Shown here: positions 17,444 to 27,044 of the stretch, one piece after another
How positions within the stretch are numbered: position 1 is the stretch's first letter
How the letters are laid out: each line of letters opens with the position of its first letter
Assembly (NCBI RefSeq): GCF_030848575.1
Contig: NZ_JAVDDX010000002.1
Location: 1,408,262 to 1,472,261, forward strand
Direction of reading: 5' to 3'
Origin: Haloarcula sp. H-GB4
Lineage (GTDB): Archaea; Halobacteriota; Halobacteria; Halobacteriales; Haloarculaceae
DNA length: 64,000 nt
Notes under the pieces: generated by a model
What the model saw: the letters and a program-made list of their open reading frames with translations, nothing else
What the model was told of the DNA's origin: nothing
Database searches by the model: none
Program-made: the position numbers and the translations under genes

Positions 17444-18283
17444 CTACTGCGAGATGCCGTAGGTGTCGTTGTCCCAGTCGTTGATGCCGGTGTCGTAGAC
17501 CGCCTGTTCGCGCTCGATGGCGTCAATGCGCTTGCGGTCGGCGGTGCCGAGGTCCCAGTCGAACAACGCGAGGTTCTGGCGGACGTGTTCGGGCGAGGAG
17601 GACTTCGGCAGGACCACGACGTCGTTCTCGACCGCCCACTTCAGGATGATCTGGGCCGGCGACCTGTCGTATTTCTCTGCCAGATCCTGAATGACGTCGT
17701 CAGCAAACACCTCCGTTCGACATAGCGGCGCGGCCGCCTCGACGACGGTGTCGGTGTCGCGGCAGAACTCGACGACCTGGTCCTGTGTGTTCCATGGGTG
17801 GTACTCGATCTGGTTGACGGCGATGGGCACGTCGGCGACGTGCTGGGCGGCCCCGAGCTGGTACGCGCTGAAGTTCGAGACGCCGACGTTGCGGACTTTC
17901 CCCTGATCGTGGAGCGTCGCCATCGCGTTCATCGTCTCGCGGATGGAGGTCGCGGGGTTGGGCCAGTGGACGAGATACAGATCGAGGTAGTCAGTCCCGA
18001 GACGGTCGAGCGACGCCTTACAGGCCTCGATGACCGACTCGTAGTCGAGGTGTTTCGGCAGTACCTTGGAGGTGAGGAACACGTCCTCGCGGTCGTAGTC
18101 GGCGAGGGCCTCGCCGATTTCGCTCTCGTTCTTGTAGCCCTCTGCGGTGTCGACGTGGGCGTAGCCCGCGTCGAGTCCGGCCCGAACGGATTCCTGAACC
18201 GTGTCGCCGTCGATGTCCCACGTCCCGACGCCGACCATCGGCAGTTCGTCGCCACTCGGGAGTGTCGCTGTTGGGGGTGTCAC
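17444..18283 (-). CDS. Aldo/keto reductase, 2,5-diketogluconate reductase-like
   Basis: 279 residues, AKR TIM barrel. Tetrad candidates: Asp and Tyr in HVDTAEGYKNE, Lys in FLTSKVLPKH and His in YLVHWPNP; a VLPKSSSPEHV segment near the C-terminus is the cofactor-phosphate loop. A GTG at 18283 (MTPPTATLPSG) is preferred to the longer TTG frame at 18310. The nearby Gfo/Idh/MocA oxidoreductase suggests sugar-related redox chemistry; the substrate is inferred only. Confidence 0.85.
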   Translation of the reverse strand: MTPPTATLPSGDELPMVGVGTWDIDGDTVQESVRAGLDAGYAHVDTAEGYKNESEIGEALADYDREDVFLTSKVLPKHLDYESVIEACKASLDRLGTDYLDLYLVHWPNPATSIRETMNAMATLHDQGKVRNVGVSNFSAYQLGAAQHVADVPIAVNQIEYHPWNTQDQVVEFCRDTDTVVEAAAPLCRTEVFADDVIQDLAEKYDRSPAQIILKWAVENDVVVLPKSSSPEHVRQNLALFDWDLGTADRKRIDAIEREQAVYDTGINDWDNDTYGISQ

Positions 18284-18355
18284 AGTACGTGTCTCACTCG
18301 CGGCAGTCAAAACCGTTTCGCGCTCGCCGCGGTACGGTACACACCCGGTCGTCTC

Positions 18356-19339
18356 TCACTCGGGGCTGGCGATGTCGACCGGTTCGCCGGTGTCTGCGCT
18401 TCTGGCCAGCGCGTCCATGGCGCGCATATTCCCCAGTGTCTCGGCCTGGTCGATGGGCGGCGTCTCGCCGTTTTCGATAGCGTCCGCGAATGCCTCAACC
18501 TGCAACTGGTAGTGGTCGACTGGTTCGAACGTCTCTGTGACCTCGCGGCCATCGACGCTGTAGGTCAGCGAGACGGATTGGTCGTGGGCCGGGCCGAAGC
18601 AGTTCGGCGCTTCGAGCCAGCCGTTGTCGGTCTCGACCCGGTAGTACTCCCGTCTCGGCCCGTCGAACCCACAGGAAATAGAGGCGACCCGCCCATCGTT
18701 GTACGAGAGGACGCCGCTGAGGTTCGTGTCAACGCCACTGTCCCGCGAGTCCCGGGCATGAGCAAACGCCCGGTCCGGTTCGCCGAGGAACCCTCTGGCC
18801 GCGCTGACGGCGTAACAGCCCACGTCCATCAGGCTCCCACCGGCCAGCTCCGGATCCAGACGGATGTCGTCGGGATCGGAGAGCGGAAACTTGAACGACG
18901 CATCGACGGTGTGTATCTCGCCCAGTTCGTTTTCGACGATGTCTCTGGCCCGCTGGGTCCGCGGGTGGAACTGATACATGAACGCTTCCATTAGCGTGAT
19001 GCCCTGTTCGGCACAGTAGTCGAAGAGGTCCACTGCCCCGGCCGTGTCGACGGTCAGCGGCTTCTCACAGAGCACGTCAAGCCCGTGGTCGGCGGCCCGC
19101 TGGCTCCACTCGGCATGGAGCGCGTTCGGAAGCGGGTTGTACACCGCGTCGATGTCCGCCTCGGCGAACATCGTCTCGTAGTCGCCGAAGGCACTGGCGA
19201 TACCCAGCGTTTCGGCCACCTCGCTGGCACGATCTCGGCTTCTGGAGCTGATTGCCGCGACCGTGTGGTCCGACCTCTGGATGCCCGGAATCACGTCTTT
19301 GCGCGCGATTTTTGCCGTTGAAATGACCCCAAAGCGCAT
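18356..19339 (-). CDS. Gfo/Idh/MocA-family oxidoreductase
   Basis: 327 residues. N-terminal Rossmann fold starting MRFGVISTAKIARKDVIPG, then AVYNPLPNALHAEW and the family EKPLT motif (CEKPLTVD) containing the catalytic Lys. The C-terminal alpha/beta domain includes GGSLMDVGCY. It is close to the NADP-dependent D-xylose/dihydrodiol dehydrogenase branch but clearly different from the archetypal haloarchaeal Gfo6 xylose dehydrogenase. The ATG at 19339 is used because it fits the Rossmann start. Confidence 0.87.
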   Translation of the reverse strand: MRFGVISTAKIARKDVIPGIQRSDHTVAAISSRSRDRASEVAETLGIASAFGDYETMFAEADIDAVYNPLPNALHAEWSQRAADHGLDVLCEKPLTVDTAGAVDLFDYCAEQGITLMEAFMYQFHPRTQRARDIVENELGEIHTVDASFKFPLSDPDDIRLDPELAGGSLMDVGCYAVSAARGFLGEPDRAFAHARDSRDSGVDTNLSGVLSYNDGRVASISCGFDGPRREYYRVETDNGWLEAPNCFGPAHDQSVSLTYSVDGREVTETFEPVDHYQLQVEAFADAIENGETPPIDQAETLGNMRAMDALARSADTGEPVDIASPE

Positions 19340-19369
19340 ACCGATACCCGGCTCCCCGCTGATAAACAA

Positions 19370-20665
19370 TTACCGACCTTTCGGCTCCGACTCGACGCTG
19401 ACTCCCTGTTCAGATACGGCGGCCAGTTCGTCCGCTGGCGGCTCGCATCTGTCGGGCACGAGTTCGGCGGCAACCTCGCGTGCGCGTTCGAAGTGGGCCG
19501 TTGCACTGTCACACGCGGCTCCGGAAGTGTCTCGATTTGACTCGTCGCTGCCCTCACGTCGCTTCTGTCGCCCCGCTTCACGGTGTGTCTCGACCAGTTC
19601 GACAGCGATGTCTGCGAGCGCCTGCCGGAGCGACGCCCGGTCGCCGTCGAAGCGGCGGTCACGGCCCCAGTCCAGTTCGTACGCCGTCCGGTAGCGGTCG
19701 AGGGCGTCTTCCCAGTGTGTGGCCCGCGCCGCCGGGTCTGTTGTTGCTCTGGCCGCGCTCGCAGCCACCTGTGCCGCGTCGACCGGGGCTGACCGGAGTT
19801 CGGCATATTCCGCTTCGATTGCGTTTCGAGCGTCCGCGATGGTTTCTGTGGGCGGCTCTGGTGCCGTTACCGCCAGCGCTCGCTCGTACTCGGTCTTTGC
19901 CTGTGCGTACGCGTCCGCGGCCCGTTCGTATGCCCGGTTCTCCCATGCACGTCGGGCCGTGTCGCGGTGCTGCTCGGCCGCGCTGACGTGGCGTCGGCGC
20001 TGGCAGATATCGATCTGTGCTTGCGTTGACTGGCAACGTTCGTCGATACTCGCTGTCGCCCCCTCTCCCAGCGCTTCGATCCGCCCTCGCCCGTTGTCGA
20101 GCGCCTCCTGTGCGGCTGTGATGTGTGTGGCTGCTGTATCGAGGTCTGTCGTCTCTAGTGCCGTCACAGCAGCCTCGACCTGGGATTCTGCCCGATCAAG
20201 CTCGGTTAGTGTGCGTGTCCAGACCTGTGTGGCTTCGTCGACGAACTCCCGAACCGGTGTCAGGTCGCCCTTGCACTCGAACGCCCAGCGGTCTTCGTCG
20301 ACAGTGACGAGTTCGAGTGTCGACGTCCGGAGCCCCGACGTACAATGTACGGCCACGATGTCTTCGTAGGAGAGCGAGATGATCCGGTCACCATCGTCGT
20401 CGCCGACGACGAACATGACACGGACGTTGGTTGCGAGCAGATACGCGCGGTAGTCGTCAGCCGGCGTGAGCGACTCGTTGTTCCCCTGAGTAGCGACGAG
20501 GCCGGACTGGTCGTTGTACGCGAGATACCTTGGCGTCTCTGTCTCCCGTACGTACTGCCCTAGCGGCTGCTGAAGGCGGCGCGTGCGCCCGAACAGCCCG
20601 TCGGTGTTCGCTCGGTCGAATATATCCGGTCGACCCGAGGAACGTACGTCGATAACAGTTTCCAC
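19370..20665 (-). CDS. PH-like domain plus helical-repeat protein
   Basis: 431 residues beginning at a GTG, not a named gene. Residues ~30-140 form a PH/GRAM-like beta domain (strands RYLAYNDQ, RVMFVVGDDDGDRIISL, LELVTVDEDRWAFECK). The remaining ~290 residues are Ala/Glu-rich helices with regular AxxAxxAY spacing that look like TPR or coiled-coil repeats (the AYERAADAYAQAKTEYERA region around 240). No membrane segment. A scaffold or lipid/protein-binding role is inferred. ATATT-rich sequence about 25-35 bp upstream is a likely promoter. Confidence 0.75.
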   Translation of the reverse strand: METVIDVRSSGRPDIFDRANTDGLFGRTRRLQQPLGQYVRETETPRYLAYNDQSGLVATQGNNESLTPADDYRAYLLATNVRVMFVVGDDDGDRIISLSYEDIVAVHCTSGLRTSTLELVTVDEDRWAFECKGDLTPVREFVDEATQVWTRTLTELDRAESQVEAAVTALETTDLDTAATHITAAQEALDNGRGRIEALGEGATASIDERCQSTQAQIDICQRRRHVSAAEQHRDTARRAWENRAYERAADAYAQAKTEYERALAVTAPEPPTETIADARNAIEAEYAELRSAPVDAAQVAASAARATTDPAARATHWEDALDRYRTAYELDWGRDRRFDGDRASLRQALADIAVELVETHREAGRQKRREGSDESNRDTSGAACDSATAHFERAREVAAELVPDRCEPPADELAAVSEQGVSVESEPKGR

Positions 20666-20774
20666 AGTCTACCTCTGTTCGTGACAGTATATTCAAATAT
20701 CTCTTCGGAGAAATAAATCCTTTGGCCGATAGCAGCGCTCAAACCGGTTGTTTCGACCCAGCCTTGCAACAGTG

Positions 20775-21062
20775 TCAGTACGGCTGGCTTCGGTCCGTCG
20801 GCTGACGCTGTGGGCTCCCGCTCGTCAGGTCGGCGACGCACTGCCGGCAGAACTGGTAGTCCTGCTTGTTCCTCGCCCCGCAGTGAGGACAGTCGATGGA
20901 TGCAGTGCTGTCGTCGGTGGCGCTGCCACGGCGCCCGTCAGTATCGCCCTGCCCTGTCGCCCCGGCCGGGTCACCGCGGTGCCGGTACGCGTACAGCATG
21001 GTCAGGACGTGGAGCCCCACGAGAAGCGCGATTGCGCCGTAGAGCCACTCGCTCACCATCAT
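20775..21062 (-). CDS. Membrane-anchored zinc-ribbon protein
   Basis: 95 residues: one N-terminal transmembrane helix (about 4-24), a disordered Gly/Asp-rich linker, then a zinc ribbon with CPHC and CRQC pairs (about residues 58-61 and 72-75). Likely a cytoplasm-facing ribbon tethered to the membrane. The start could be the first or second ATG of a tandem pair (21062 or 21059). Function unknown. Confidence 0.72.
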   Translation of the reverse strand: MMVSEWLYGAIALLVGLHVLTMLYAYRHRGDPAGATGQGDTDGRRGSATDDSTASIDCPHCGARNKQDYQFCRQCVADLTSGSPQRQPTDRSQPY

Positions 21063-21248
21063 ATGTAACGATACGTGAACGTACTACTTGAGGGTTGTGC
21101 CGAGTTACCAATGGTCGGTACTTTCGGCGAGTTCGGAATCAGATCCTGTGACTGCCCGGTGAGCAGACGGGTGTGCTGTGGGCTAGCGTTCAAATACGAC
21201 CACGCAGCCACAAGAGGCCATGCTTGCTCACACGCTCGGTGGTCCCTG

Positions 21249-21686
21249 ATGGGCCGCCGAACGCTCGTGGCTGTCGGCCGTCCTGACGGCCGTTACGACT
21301 GCCGGAGCGCACACTGGGGGGTTGACGCTGACCCCACTGCTCAGTCTCGACCGCTCGGGACCGGGTTGACAGCGTCGGCTGTCCTCGCTGCAATTGATGC
21401 CACCTACGAGCAGTTGGTCGTGCTCGACGGGTCGGTCCGAACCTACGCCGTCTGCTGGCTCGACCCAACGCTATCGGACCTCGACGACATAGTTCTCGCC
21501 CGCACTGCTGACCCCGATACGTTCCGGCGGTGGTGGGTCGACCGGAAGGACGAGGCCTGTCGCGCCCTCGACAGCGAAGGCTGTGACCCGGCGGCCGTCC
21601 GGCGCGCCCTGCTTGCGTCGCTCCGAGACCGCACTTCGTCCGTGTACTGGCCCGACGACGCGTCCTTTTTACGCGGGGACCGCTAA
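21249..21686 (+). CDS. Conserved haloarchaeal protein, DUF6735-like
   Basis: 145 residues beginning MGRRTLVAVGRPDGRYDC with SAHWGVD near residue 21, a pattern I associate with DUF6735 (tentative). No catalytic motif recognised; the central part alternates strands and helices and the C-terminal 50 residues are helical. The ATG at 21249 is chosen because the longer upstream frame is Cys-rich and untypical. It ends 9 bp before nucS, so the two are likely one transcript. Confidence 0.7.
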   Translation: MGRRTLVAVGRPDGRYDCRSAHWGVDADPTAQSRPLGTGLTASAVLAAIDATYEQLVVLDGSVRTYAVCWLDPTLSDLDDIVLARTADPDTFRRWWVDRKDEACRALDSEGCDPAAVRRALLASLRDRTSSVYWPDDASFLRGDR

Positions 21687-21695
21687 TCGCCATCC

Positions 21696-22415
21696 GTGAC
21701 TGCCGTCGAGACGCTGACTTACCCCGACCCCGCCGACGCGCTGGATCTTGCGTCGCGCAATGCCGACCGCGGCGCGCTGGTGACACTCGTCGGCACCTGT
21801 ACGGTCGAGTACGAGGGGCGGGCGGCTAGCTCGCTGGGGCTTGGCGACCGCCACGTGATGCTCAAGCCCGACGGAGCCGCGCTAGTCCACACCGATGAAG
21901 GCCAGCAGCCGGTGAACTGGCAGCCACCGGGCTGTGAACACAGCATTAGCGTCGACGACGGCTCGCTGGTTGTTCGTTCCACGCGGTCGACCCCCGAAGA
22001 GTTGCTCGAAGTGACCTTTGAGACAGTCGCCCACGCCGCTGCCTTCGATGTGACCGACTCGAAAGACCTCGCACTCACCGGAACGGAGGCCGACCTGAAA
22101 GACCGCATTCTTGACGAGCCGGGGTTGGTTGAACCGGGCTTTACACCGCTTGCGACCGAACGCGAGACCCCCGCCGGCGCGGTCGACATTTATGGCGAGG
22201 ACGCCGACGGTCGGACGACGATACTCGAACTCAAGCGCCGGCGCGTGGGGCCCGATGCAGTCGGCCAACTGGGGCGGTATGTTGATGCGTTAGAACGCGA
22301 CCTGCACGCCGACACTGATGTCCGGGGTATCCTCGTCGCTCCGTCGGTGACCGACCGGGCACGTCAGTTACTCGCCGAGAAGGGACTGGAGTTCGTCTCG
22401 CTGGAGCCACCGTAA
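21696..22415 (+). CDS. nucS: Endonuclease NucS / EndoMS
   Basis: 239-residue DNA endonuclease for branched or mismatched DNA. The N-terminal beta-rich DNA-binding domain contains VMLKPDGAALVH and PVNWQPPG; the C-terminal RecB-like nuclease domain carries VDIYGED and ILELKRRR (the D...ExK core) followed by VGQLGRYV. EndoMS cleaves mismatches with a double-strand cut and complements or replaces MutSL. It starts at a GTG. mutS is 1.2 kb downstream on the other strand. Confidence 0.93.
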   Translation: MTAVETLTYPDPADALDLASRNADRGALVTLVGTCTVEYEGRAASSLGLGDRHVMLKPDGAALVHTDEGQQPVNWQPPGCEHSISVDDGSLVVRSTRSTPEELLEVTFETVAHAAAFDVTDSKDLALTGTEADLKDRILDEPGLVEPGFTPLATERETPAGAVDIYGEDADGRTTILELKRRRVGPDAVGQLGRYVDALERDLHADTDVRGILVAPSVTDRARQLLAEKGLEFVSLEPP

Positions 22416-22498
22416 CTGGCACTTCACTTTCGTCCTACGGACGGTCCGTCCTGCGACTGTACTGACTGCTACAGTCGCCATACAGCCGGATGACGGAG

Positions 22499-22750
22499 CT
22501 ACTCGTCTACAGTGACGGTTCCATCGGTGTCGACAACCACACGATAGCCGCTGTAGTCGAACGCCACGTGCCCGTTGGTGTTCGAATCAGCGATGCACGC
22601 CCTCAGTGCATCCGGATTGATACTGTCGGCCAGCGGCGGGAGCGTCTCGACCGGCTGTCTCTCCGCGGTTGCCACGGCACGAACGACTGCCATGACGATG
22701 GACTGGTCGGTGCCGTGGACTTCTATAACACTTGGTGATCTTCCAGACAC
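22499..22750 (-). CDS. HalOD1 output-domain protein
   Basis: 83 residues matching haloarchaeal output domain 1: IVMAVVRAVATAE, then ETLPPLADSINPDAL, and a C-terminal beta hairpin ending YRVVVDTDGTVTV. HalOD1 proteins are small stand-alone outputs in haloarchaeal signalling with unknown molecular targets. Divergently arranged with the HTH_10 gene at 22871 across a 120-bp intergenic region that probably carries both promoters. Confidence 0.82.
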   Translation of the reverse strand: MSGRSPSVIEVHGTDQSIVMAVVRAVATAERQPVETLPPLADSINPDALRACIADSNTNGHVAFDYSGYRVVVDTDGTVTVDE

Positions 22751-22870
22751 GGTTCTCTGACCTCATGCTAAATCTGTTCTCCAGATGTAAAGTTCAGTGT
22801 GGCTAGCATAGTAAACGCCGAACCACAATACATGACAACATTCATCATAAGATGTCAACTACACCTGTGT

Positions 22871-23587
22871 ATGTCCCGACAGCTTGGCGACAGCCGGGCG
22901 GTAACCCGTGTGGAGTTTGCTCTCTCTGATGGGTCGTATCCCTTTGTGTCGGTGTCTGAAGCCGAAGCGTGTACCGTGATTCTTGAAAAATGCCTCCCGC
23001 AGACGGACGATATGTACGCGGAGTTTTTTTCAGTCGAGGGTGCTCGCCCCAGCCGTCTTGTCGAGCGCATCGAAGACGCCAACGGCGGTGAGGCGCGAGT
23101 GCTTGAACGCACCAGCGACGGTGGGCTCGTCGAAATCGACGTGCGAGATAACTGTCCCGTTGTCTCGCTTGCGGATGTCGGGGCGGTACCACAGACCGTC
23201 CGGAGTGTCGATGGTGAAGGGACTGTCGTAGCTGATGTCCCGGGTCAAATCGAGACGGGGTCGGTTATCGATTCGTTCCTGACTGCCCATCCGGAGGCCG
23301 AACTCGCGGCGAAGAAACAGCGTGAGTCTATCGTCCCGCTGTTCGGGTTCCAGAACTATGCGTCCCACACCGAGTCACTGACCAACCGACAGCAGGAGGT
23401 TCTTTCGACGGCCCACGAAGCAGGGTACTACAGCTGGCCCCGCGAGGCGACAGCCGCGGACCTGGCTGAACTCCTCGATATCTCGGAGCCCACGCTCCAC
23501 AAGCATCTCCGGGCTGCCGAACAGAAACTCGTCGCGACCATGTTCGCCTGCCCGCACGACGAACGGGCCACTGACACAGACAGCTGA
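22871..23587 (+). CDS. Bacterioopsin-activator-like transcription regulator (HTH_10)
   Basis: 238 residues. An N-terminal sensor-like alpha/beta domain (about 1-150) precedes a C-terminal HTH_10 domain: LTNRQQEVLSTAHEAGYYSWPR and DLAELLDISEPTLHKHLRAAE, the Bat-type signature of haloarchaeal regulators. The ligand is unknown. The ATG at 22871 (MSRQLGD) is chosen; an in-frame ATG at 22832 adds a hydrophobic, Cys-containing extension that fits poorly. The divergent HalOD1 gene may be its target or partner. Confidence 0.85.
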   Translation: MSRQLGDSRAVTRVEFALSDGSYPFVSVSEAEACTVILEKCLPQTDDMYAEFFSVEGARPSRLVERIEDANGGEARVLERTSDGGLVEIDVRDNCPVVSLADVGAVPQTVRSVDGEGTVVADVPGQIETGSVIDSFLTAHPEAELAAKKQRESIVPLFGFQNYASHTESLTNRQQEVLSTAHEAGYYSWPREATAADLAELLDISEPTLHKHLRAAEQKLVATMFACPHDERATDTDS

Positions 23588-23590
23588 CGG

Positions 23591-26374
23591 CTACTGTTCT
23601 TCGAGTCGGTCCTGCAGGTCCGCGAGCGCGTTCATCGCTTCTATCGGCGTCATCGTCGCGACATCGAGCGAGGCCAACCGCTGTGCCACTGCTTCCGGTA
23701 ACTCTCCCTTGACGGCGGCCCCGTTCGTCCGAAGCGCCTCCTGTATGTGGCCGTCCGCTCCACCCTCGCTGGCCGAAGCCGCCGCTGCTCCGTTCTCCGT
23801 CGGTCCAGTCGTCTCCGTGGCGGCGGAATCCGTGTCGGTGTCGCCCGCCTCGGCATCCGCCAGAAGGTCCCGCGACCGCTCGACGACGGATTCGGGGACG
23901 CCAGCCATGCTCGCCACCTCGACACCGTAGGAGGCCGCCGCGGGGCCGGGTGCGAGTTCGTGGTCGAAGCGAACGTCGCCGTCCTCGCGGCTGGTCTCGA
24001 AGTGGCGGTTGGTCGCGCCGGGCAGCGCCGCGGCGACGGCAGTCAGGTCGTGGTGGTGGGTCGCAAACAGCGTGTACGCGCCGATATCGTCGTGGAGATG
24101 CTCGGTCACGGCGCGAGCGATAGCCAGCCCATCGGCTGTCGACGTGCCGCGGCCGACCTCGTCCAGCAGGACCAGTGAGTCTTCGGTCGCCGCGTCCAGA
24201 ATCGTCGCCAGTTCGGTCATCTCGATCATGAAGGTCGAGCGGCCGCCGGCGATGTCATCGCTGGCCCCAACGCGGGTGAAGACGCGGTCGAGTATCGGTA
24301 GATCGGCCGCCTTCGCGGCGATAAAGCTTCCCGCCTGTGCGAGCAGGCAAATCAACGCGACCTGCCGCATGTACGTCGACTTCCCGCTCATGTTCGGCCC
24401 CGTGACCACCCCGAGGAAGGGCTGTCCATCGTTCGTGGCGACGCCATCACCGCTTCCGTCTCCGTTCGCTGGGACTGGCCCGCTCCCCAGATGCGTGTCG
24501 TTGGGGACGAAGGCGTCCTCGGTCCGCTCGACGACCGGGTGGCGGCCGGCGGTGATGTCGATGCCATCGCTGCCGACTGTGGGTCGGCAGTAGTTGTACT
24601 GCGCCGCGACTTCGGCGAACGAAACAAGCACGTCGAGGCGGGCGAGGCGGTCTGCAAGGGCCTGCACGCGCTCGGCCTCGTCGGCCACCTCGTCCCGGAC
24701 CGCACAGAACAGGTCGTACTCCAGGTCGTCGGCTGCGCTCTCTGCTCGCAGGATTTCGTCCTCGCGCTCCTTGAGTTCCGGCGTGTAGTAGCGCTCGCTG
24801 TTCTTCAGCGTCTGGCGGCGCTGGTAGTCCTCGGGGACGGCATCGAGATTGGCGTTTGTCACCTCGATGTAGTAGCCGTGGACGGAGGTGTGCCCGACCT
24901 TCAGCGAGTCGATGCCGGTCCGCTCGCGCTCGCTCGCTTCCAGTTCGTCAATCCACGCCTTGCCGGACTGCTCGGTCGAGCGGAGCCGGTCCAGTTCCTC
25001 GTCGTAGCCTTCGCGGATGACGCCGCCTTCGGTCACCTGCTGTGGCGGGTCCGGGCGGATCGCCGCCTCGATTTCCTCGCGGGTTTCGGCCAGTGGGTCC
25101 AGTGTCGCGTGCAAGTCCGCGAGTAGGCGGGCATCGGCGTCGGCAAGGTGGTCCTGGATGTCCGGTACGACTGACAGCGTTGCGGCCAGCGACCGGAGGT
25201 CACGGGCGTTCGCTCGCCCACGCGAGACGCGTGAGATGAGCCGTTCGAGGTCGTACACCTCCGCGAGCAGGGCTGAGAGCTCCTCTCTGGTTGCGGGGTC
25301 GCGCTGGAGTTCCGCAACCGCGCCGTGGCGGGCCTCGATGCGGTCGGCGTCGAGGAGCGGCCGCCGGAGCCAGTCGGTCAGTTTCCGCCGCCCCAGCGCA
25401 CACGCCGTCTCGTCGACCGTGTCCACGAGCGTGCGGTTCTCGTGACCCCGGACCGAGCGCCGCTCGAACAGTTCGAGACTCTCGACGGCGACGGCGTCAA
25501 GCAGCATGTACTCCCGCGGGTCGTACCGCGTGAGGTGATTGAGGTAGTCGAGTGTGCCTGCGGGGTCGACATCTGGATCGACCGGCTCGCCGTCGGGTCC
25601 GACTGCCCCGCTGCTGCCGCGGGTGTACTCAGCGTAGGCCAGCAGGCCGCCACAGGCCCGGACTTCCGCGCCGCCGGCGAGCAGTCGATCCGGCGGGCCG
25701 AAGTACTGTCCCACCCGGTCCTCGGCGCGTTCCCTGGCAAAGGCGTCCGCGTCGTAGCGCGTCACCAGACAGGCCGGCCCGAAGACGGCGTCCCGGTCCA
25801 CGTCGACGTCCGGCCCAACGATGGCTTCGGCGGGGCCGAACCGGCTGAGTTCGTCGGCGACGGCGCTTTCCGAGCCGACGCTCGTGGCGTAGCAGTCGCC
25901 AGTCGAGATGTCGAGCAGCGCCAGTCCGTACCGCTCGCCTGCGGCCAGAGCCGCGACGTAATTGTTGTCCGCCCCGCCCAGCAGTTCGCTCTCGGTGAGT
26001 GTGCCGGGGGTGACGATTCGTGTCACCGCGCGCTCGACCACGCCGCTGACCTCGTCAGGGTCTTCGACTTGGTCGGCGATGGCGACCCGGTAACCCGCGT
26101 CCAGCAGCGTCTCGACGTACGACTCGGCGTTGTCGATGGGGATGCCGGCCATCGGGTACTCGCCGGTCGAATCCTCGCGCTGGGTCAGCGTGATCTCACA
26201 CAGTCGGGCGACCCGTTTCGCGGCCGCACAGAAGGCCTCGTAGAAGTCCCCGACCTGAAAGAGGACCAGCGCGTCGTCGTACTGCCGGCACAGCTCGTAG
26301 TACTGTGCCATCATCGGCGTCAGGTCCTCCTCGAGCTCGGCCATCTGCTCGGGCGGGCCAAGCGCAGCGTCCAT
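23591..26374 (-). CDS. mutS: DNA mismatch repair protein MutS
   Basis: 927 residues, full-length bacterial-type MutS1. Mismatch-recognition Phe-x-Glu motif in GDFYEAF near residue 50, lever and clamp domains, ATPase Walker [10 protein letters not shown] at about 658-666 and Walker [14 protein letters not shown], and a C-terminal helical dimerisation tail after an acidic Thr/Ala-rich linker. The ATG at 26374 ([10 protein letters not shown]) is preferred to 26425. It converges end-to-end with the HTH_10 gene (3-bp gap). No mutL is present in the window. Confidence 0.95.
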   Translation of the reverse strand: MDAALGPPEQMAELEEDLTPMMAQYYELCRQYDDALVLFQVGDFYEAFCAAAKRVARLCEITLTQREDSTGEYPMAGIPIDNAESYVETLLDAGYRVAIADQVEDPDEVSGVVERAVTRIVTPGTLTESELLGGADNNYVAALAAGERYGLALLDISTGDCYATSVGSESAVADELSRFGPAEAIVGPDVDVDRDAVFGPACLVTRYDADAFARERAEDRVGQYFGPPDRLLAGGAEVRACGGLLAYAEYTRGSSGAVGPDGEPVDPDVDPAGTLDYLNHLTRYDPREYMLLDAVAVESLELFERRSVRGHENRTLVDTVDETACALGRRKLTDWLRRPLLDADRIEARHGAVAELQRDPATREELSALLAEVYDLERLISRVSRGRANARDLRSLAATLSVVPDIQDHLADADARLLADLHATLDPLAETREEIEAAIRPDPPQQVTEGGVIREGYDEELDRLRSTEQSGKAWIDELEASERERTGIDSLKVGHTSVHGYYIEVTNANLDAVPEDYQRRQTLKNSERYYTPELKEREDEILRAESAADDLEYDLFCAVRDEVADEAERVQALADRLARLDVLVSFAEVAAQYNYCRPTVGSDGIDITAGRHPVVERTEDAFVPNDTHLGSGPVPANGDGSGDGVATNDGQPFLGVVTGPNMSGKSTYMRQVALICLLAQAGSFIAAKAADLPILDRVFTRVGASDDIAGGRSTFMIEMTELATILDAATEDSLVLLDEVGRGTSTADGLAIARAVTEHLHDDIGAYTLFATHHHDLTAVAAALPGATNRHFETSREDGDVRFDHELAPGPAAASYGVEVASMAGVPESVVERSRDLLADAEAGDTDTDSAATETTGPTENGAAAASASEGGADGHIQEALRTNGAAVKGELPEAVAQRLASLDVATMTPIEAMNALADLQDRLEEQ

Positions 26375-26452
26375 ACCGATTGGCAACAGCCGACACCTGA
26401 TAGGCGCTCCGCTCTCCCTCGCCATGTGTGTAACGGCGACCAGCCACTAATT

Positions 26453-26458
26453 TTTATA
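26453..26458 (+). promoter_or_regulatory. TATA box of the 26481 gene
   Basis: TTTATA in TTTTTATACC, centred 25 bp before the ATG at 26481, indicating a leaderless transcript. Confidence 0.55.
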
Positions 26459-26480
26459 CCGTCCGGGAGACGTAGCCTGT

Positions 26481-26870
26481 ATGTCACGTCGCGCCAACTA
26501 CGCGCTCTGTGAGTTCCAGCAGCATCTCGGTCCGTCGGCGGACTCGCTCGACGTTCCCTGGGCCGATTTCACTGGTTATTCGACCGATCCGGTTTCCTTC
26601 GATATCCCTACCTCGTCGCCGGCAGATCCGTACGTCGAGATGCAGGTGTTCGATGTCGAGGATTTCAACCACGAAATCGTGGTCAACGGCGAACCGCTGT
26701 CGGGGTTCGATATCGCGCCCGGCGAGGGGTGGCAGCTCTGGATGGATACGATTGCACCCGAGCGACTCCACCTCGGCGAGAACACGATTCAGTTTCAGCG
26801 GAACACCGATTCCAAGGACGCCTTCGTCGTCGGGTCGGTCACAGTCCACTGGACGGAGCCCGTCGAATGA
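26481..26870 (+). CDS. Conserved haloarchaeal beta-rich protein of unknown function
   Basis: 129 residues beginning MSRRANYALCEFQQHLGPSA. The rest is beta-strand rich with DVPWADFTGY, GWQLWMDTI, ENTIQFQRN and VGSVTVHW, resembling a jelly-roll or carbohydrate-binding fold, but there is no signal peptide. I do not recognise a characterised family. TTTATA-directed leaderless start. It lies between the divergent mutS and the thermosome gene. Confidence 0.72.
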   Translation: MSRRANYALCEFQQHLGPSADSLDVPWADFTGYSTDPVSFDIPTSSPADPYVEMQVFDVEDFNHEIVVNGEPLSGFDIAPGEGWQLWMDTIAPERLHLGENTIQFQRNTDSKDAFVVGSVTVHWTEPVE

Positions 26871-26948
26871 ATATATAAACAGATCGACGCCGTTCTGGTG
26901 AGGCGTGCCAACAACTACCATTAATAATAGCCAGTACCACCTCTGTCG

Positions 26949-26960
26949 GGTGATTTCACC
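26949..26960. promoter_or_regulatory. Small palindrome in the thermosome upstream region
   Basis: GGTGATTTCACC is a perfect 12-bp dyad about 85 bp before the thermosome start codon. It could bind a heat-shock regulator; position is the only evidence. Confidence 0.25.
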
Positions 26961-27009
26961 TGTTCTGGCTTGGGCAACCGGTGACCGCCGAGCGCCCTAT
27001 AACCCCTAC

Positions 27010-27018
27010 TTTTATATA
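27010..27018 (+). promoter_or_regulatory. TATA box of the thermosome gene
   Basis: TTTTATATA, centred about 31 bp before the ATG at 27045, predicting a leader of only a few nucleotides. Confidence 0.6.
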
Positions 27019-27044
27019 GAACCACATGCAATCTTCGCTTGATT

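Noticed and set aside
17798..18994. Plus-strand 398-codon open frame
   Set aside because: Antisense across two recognisable oxidoreductases.
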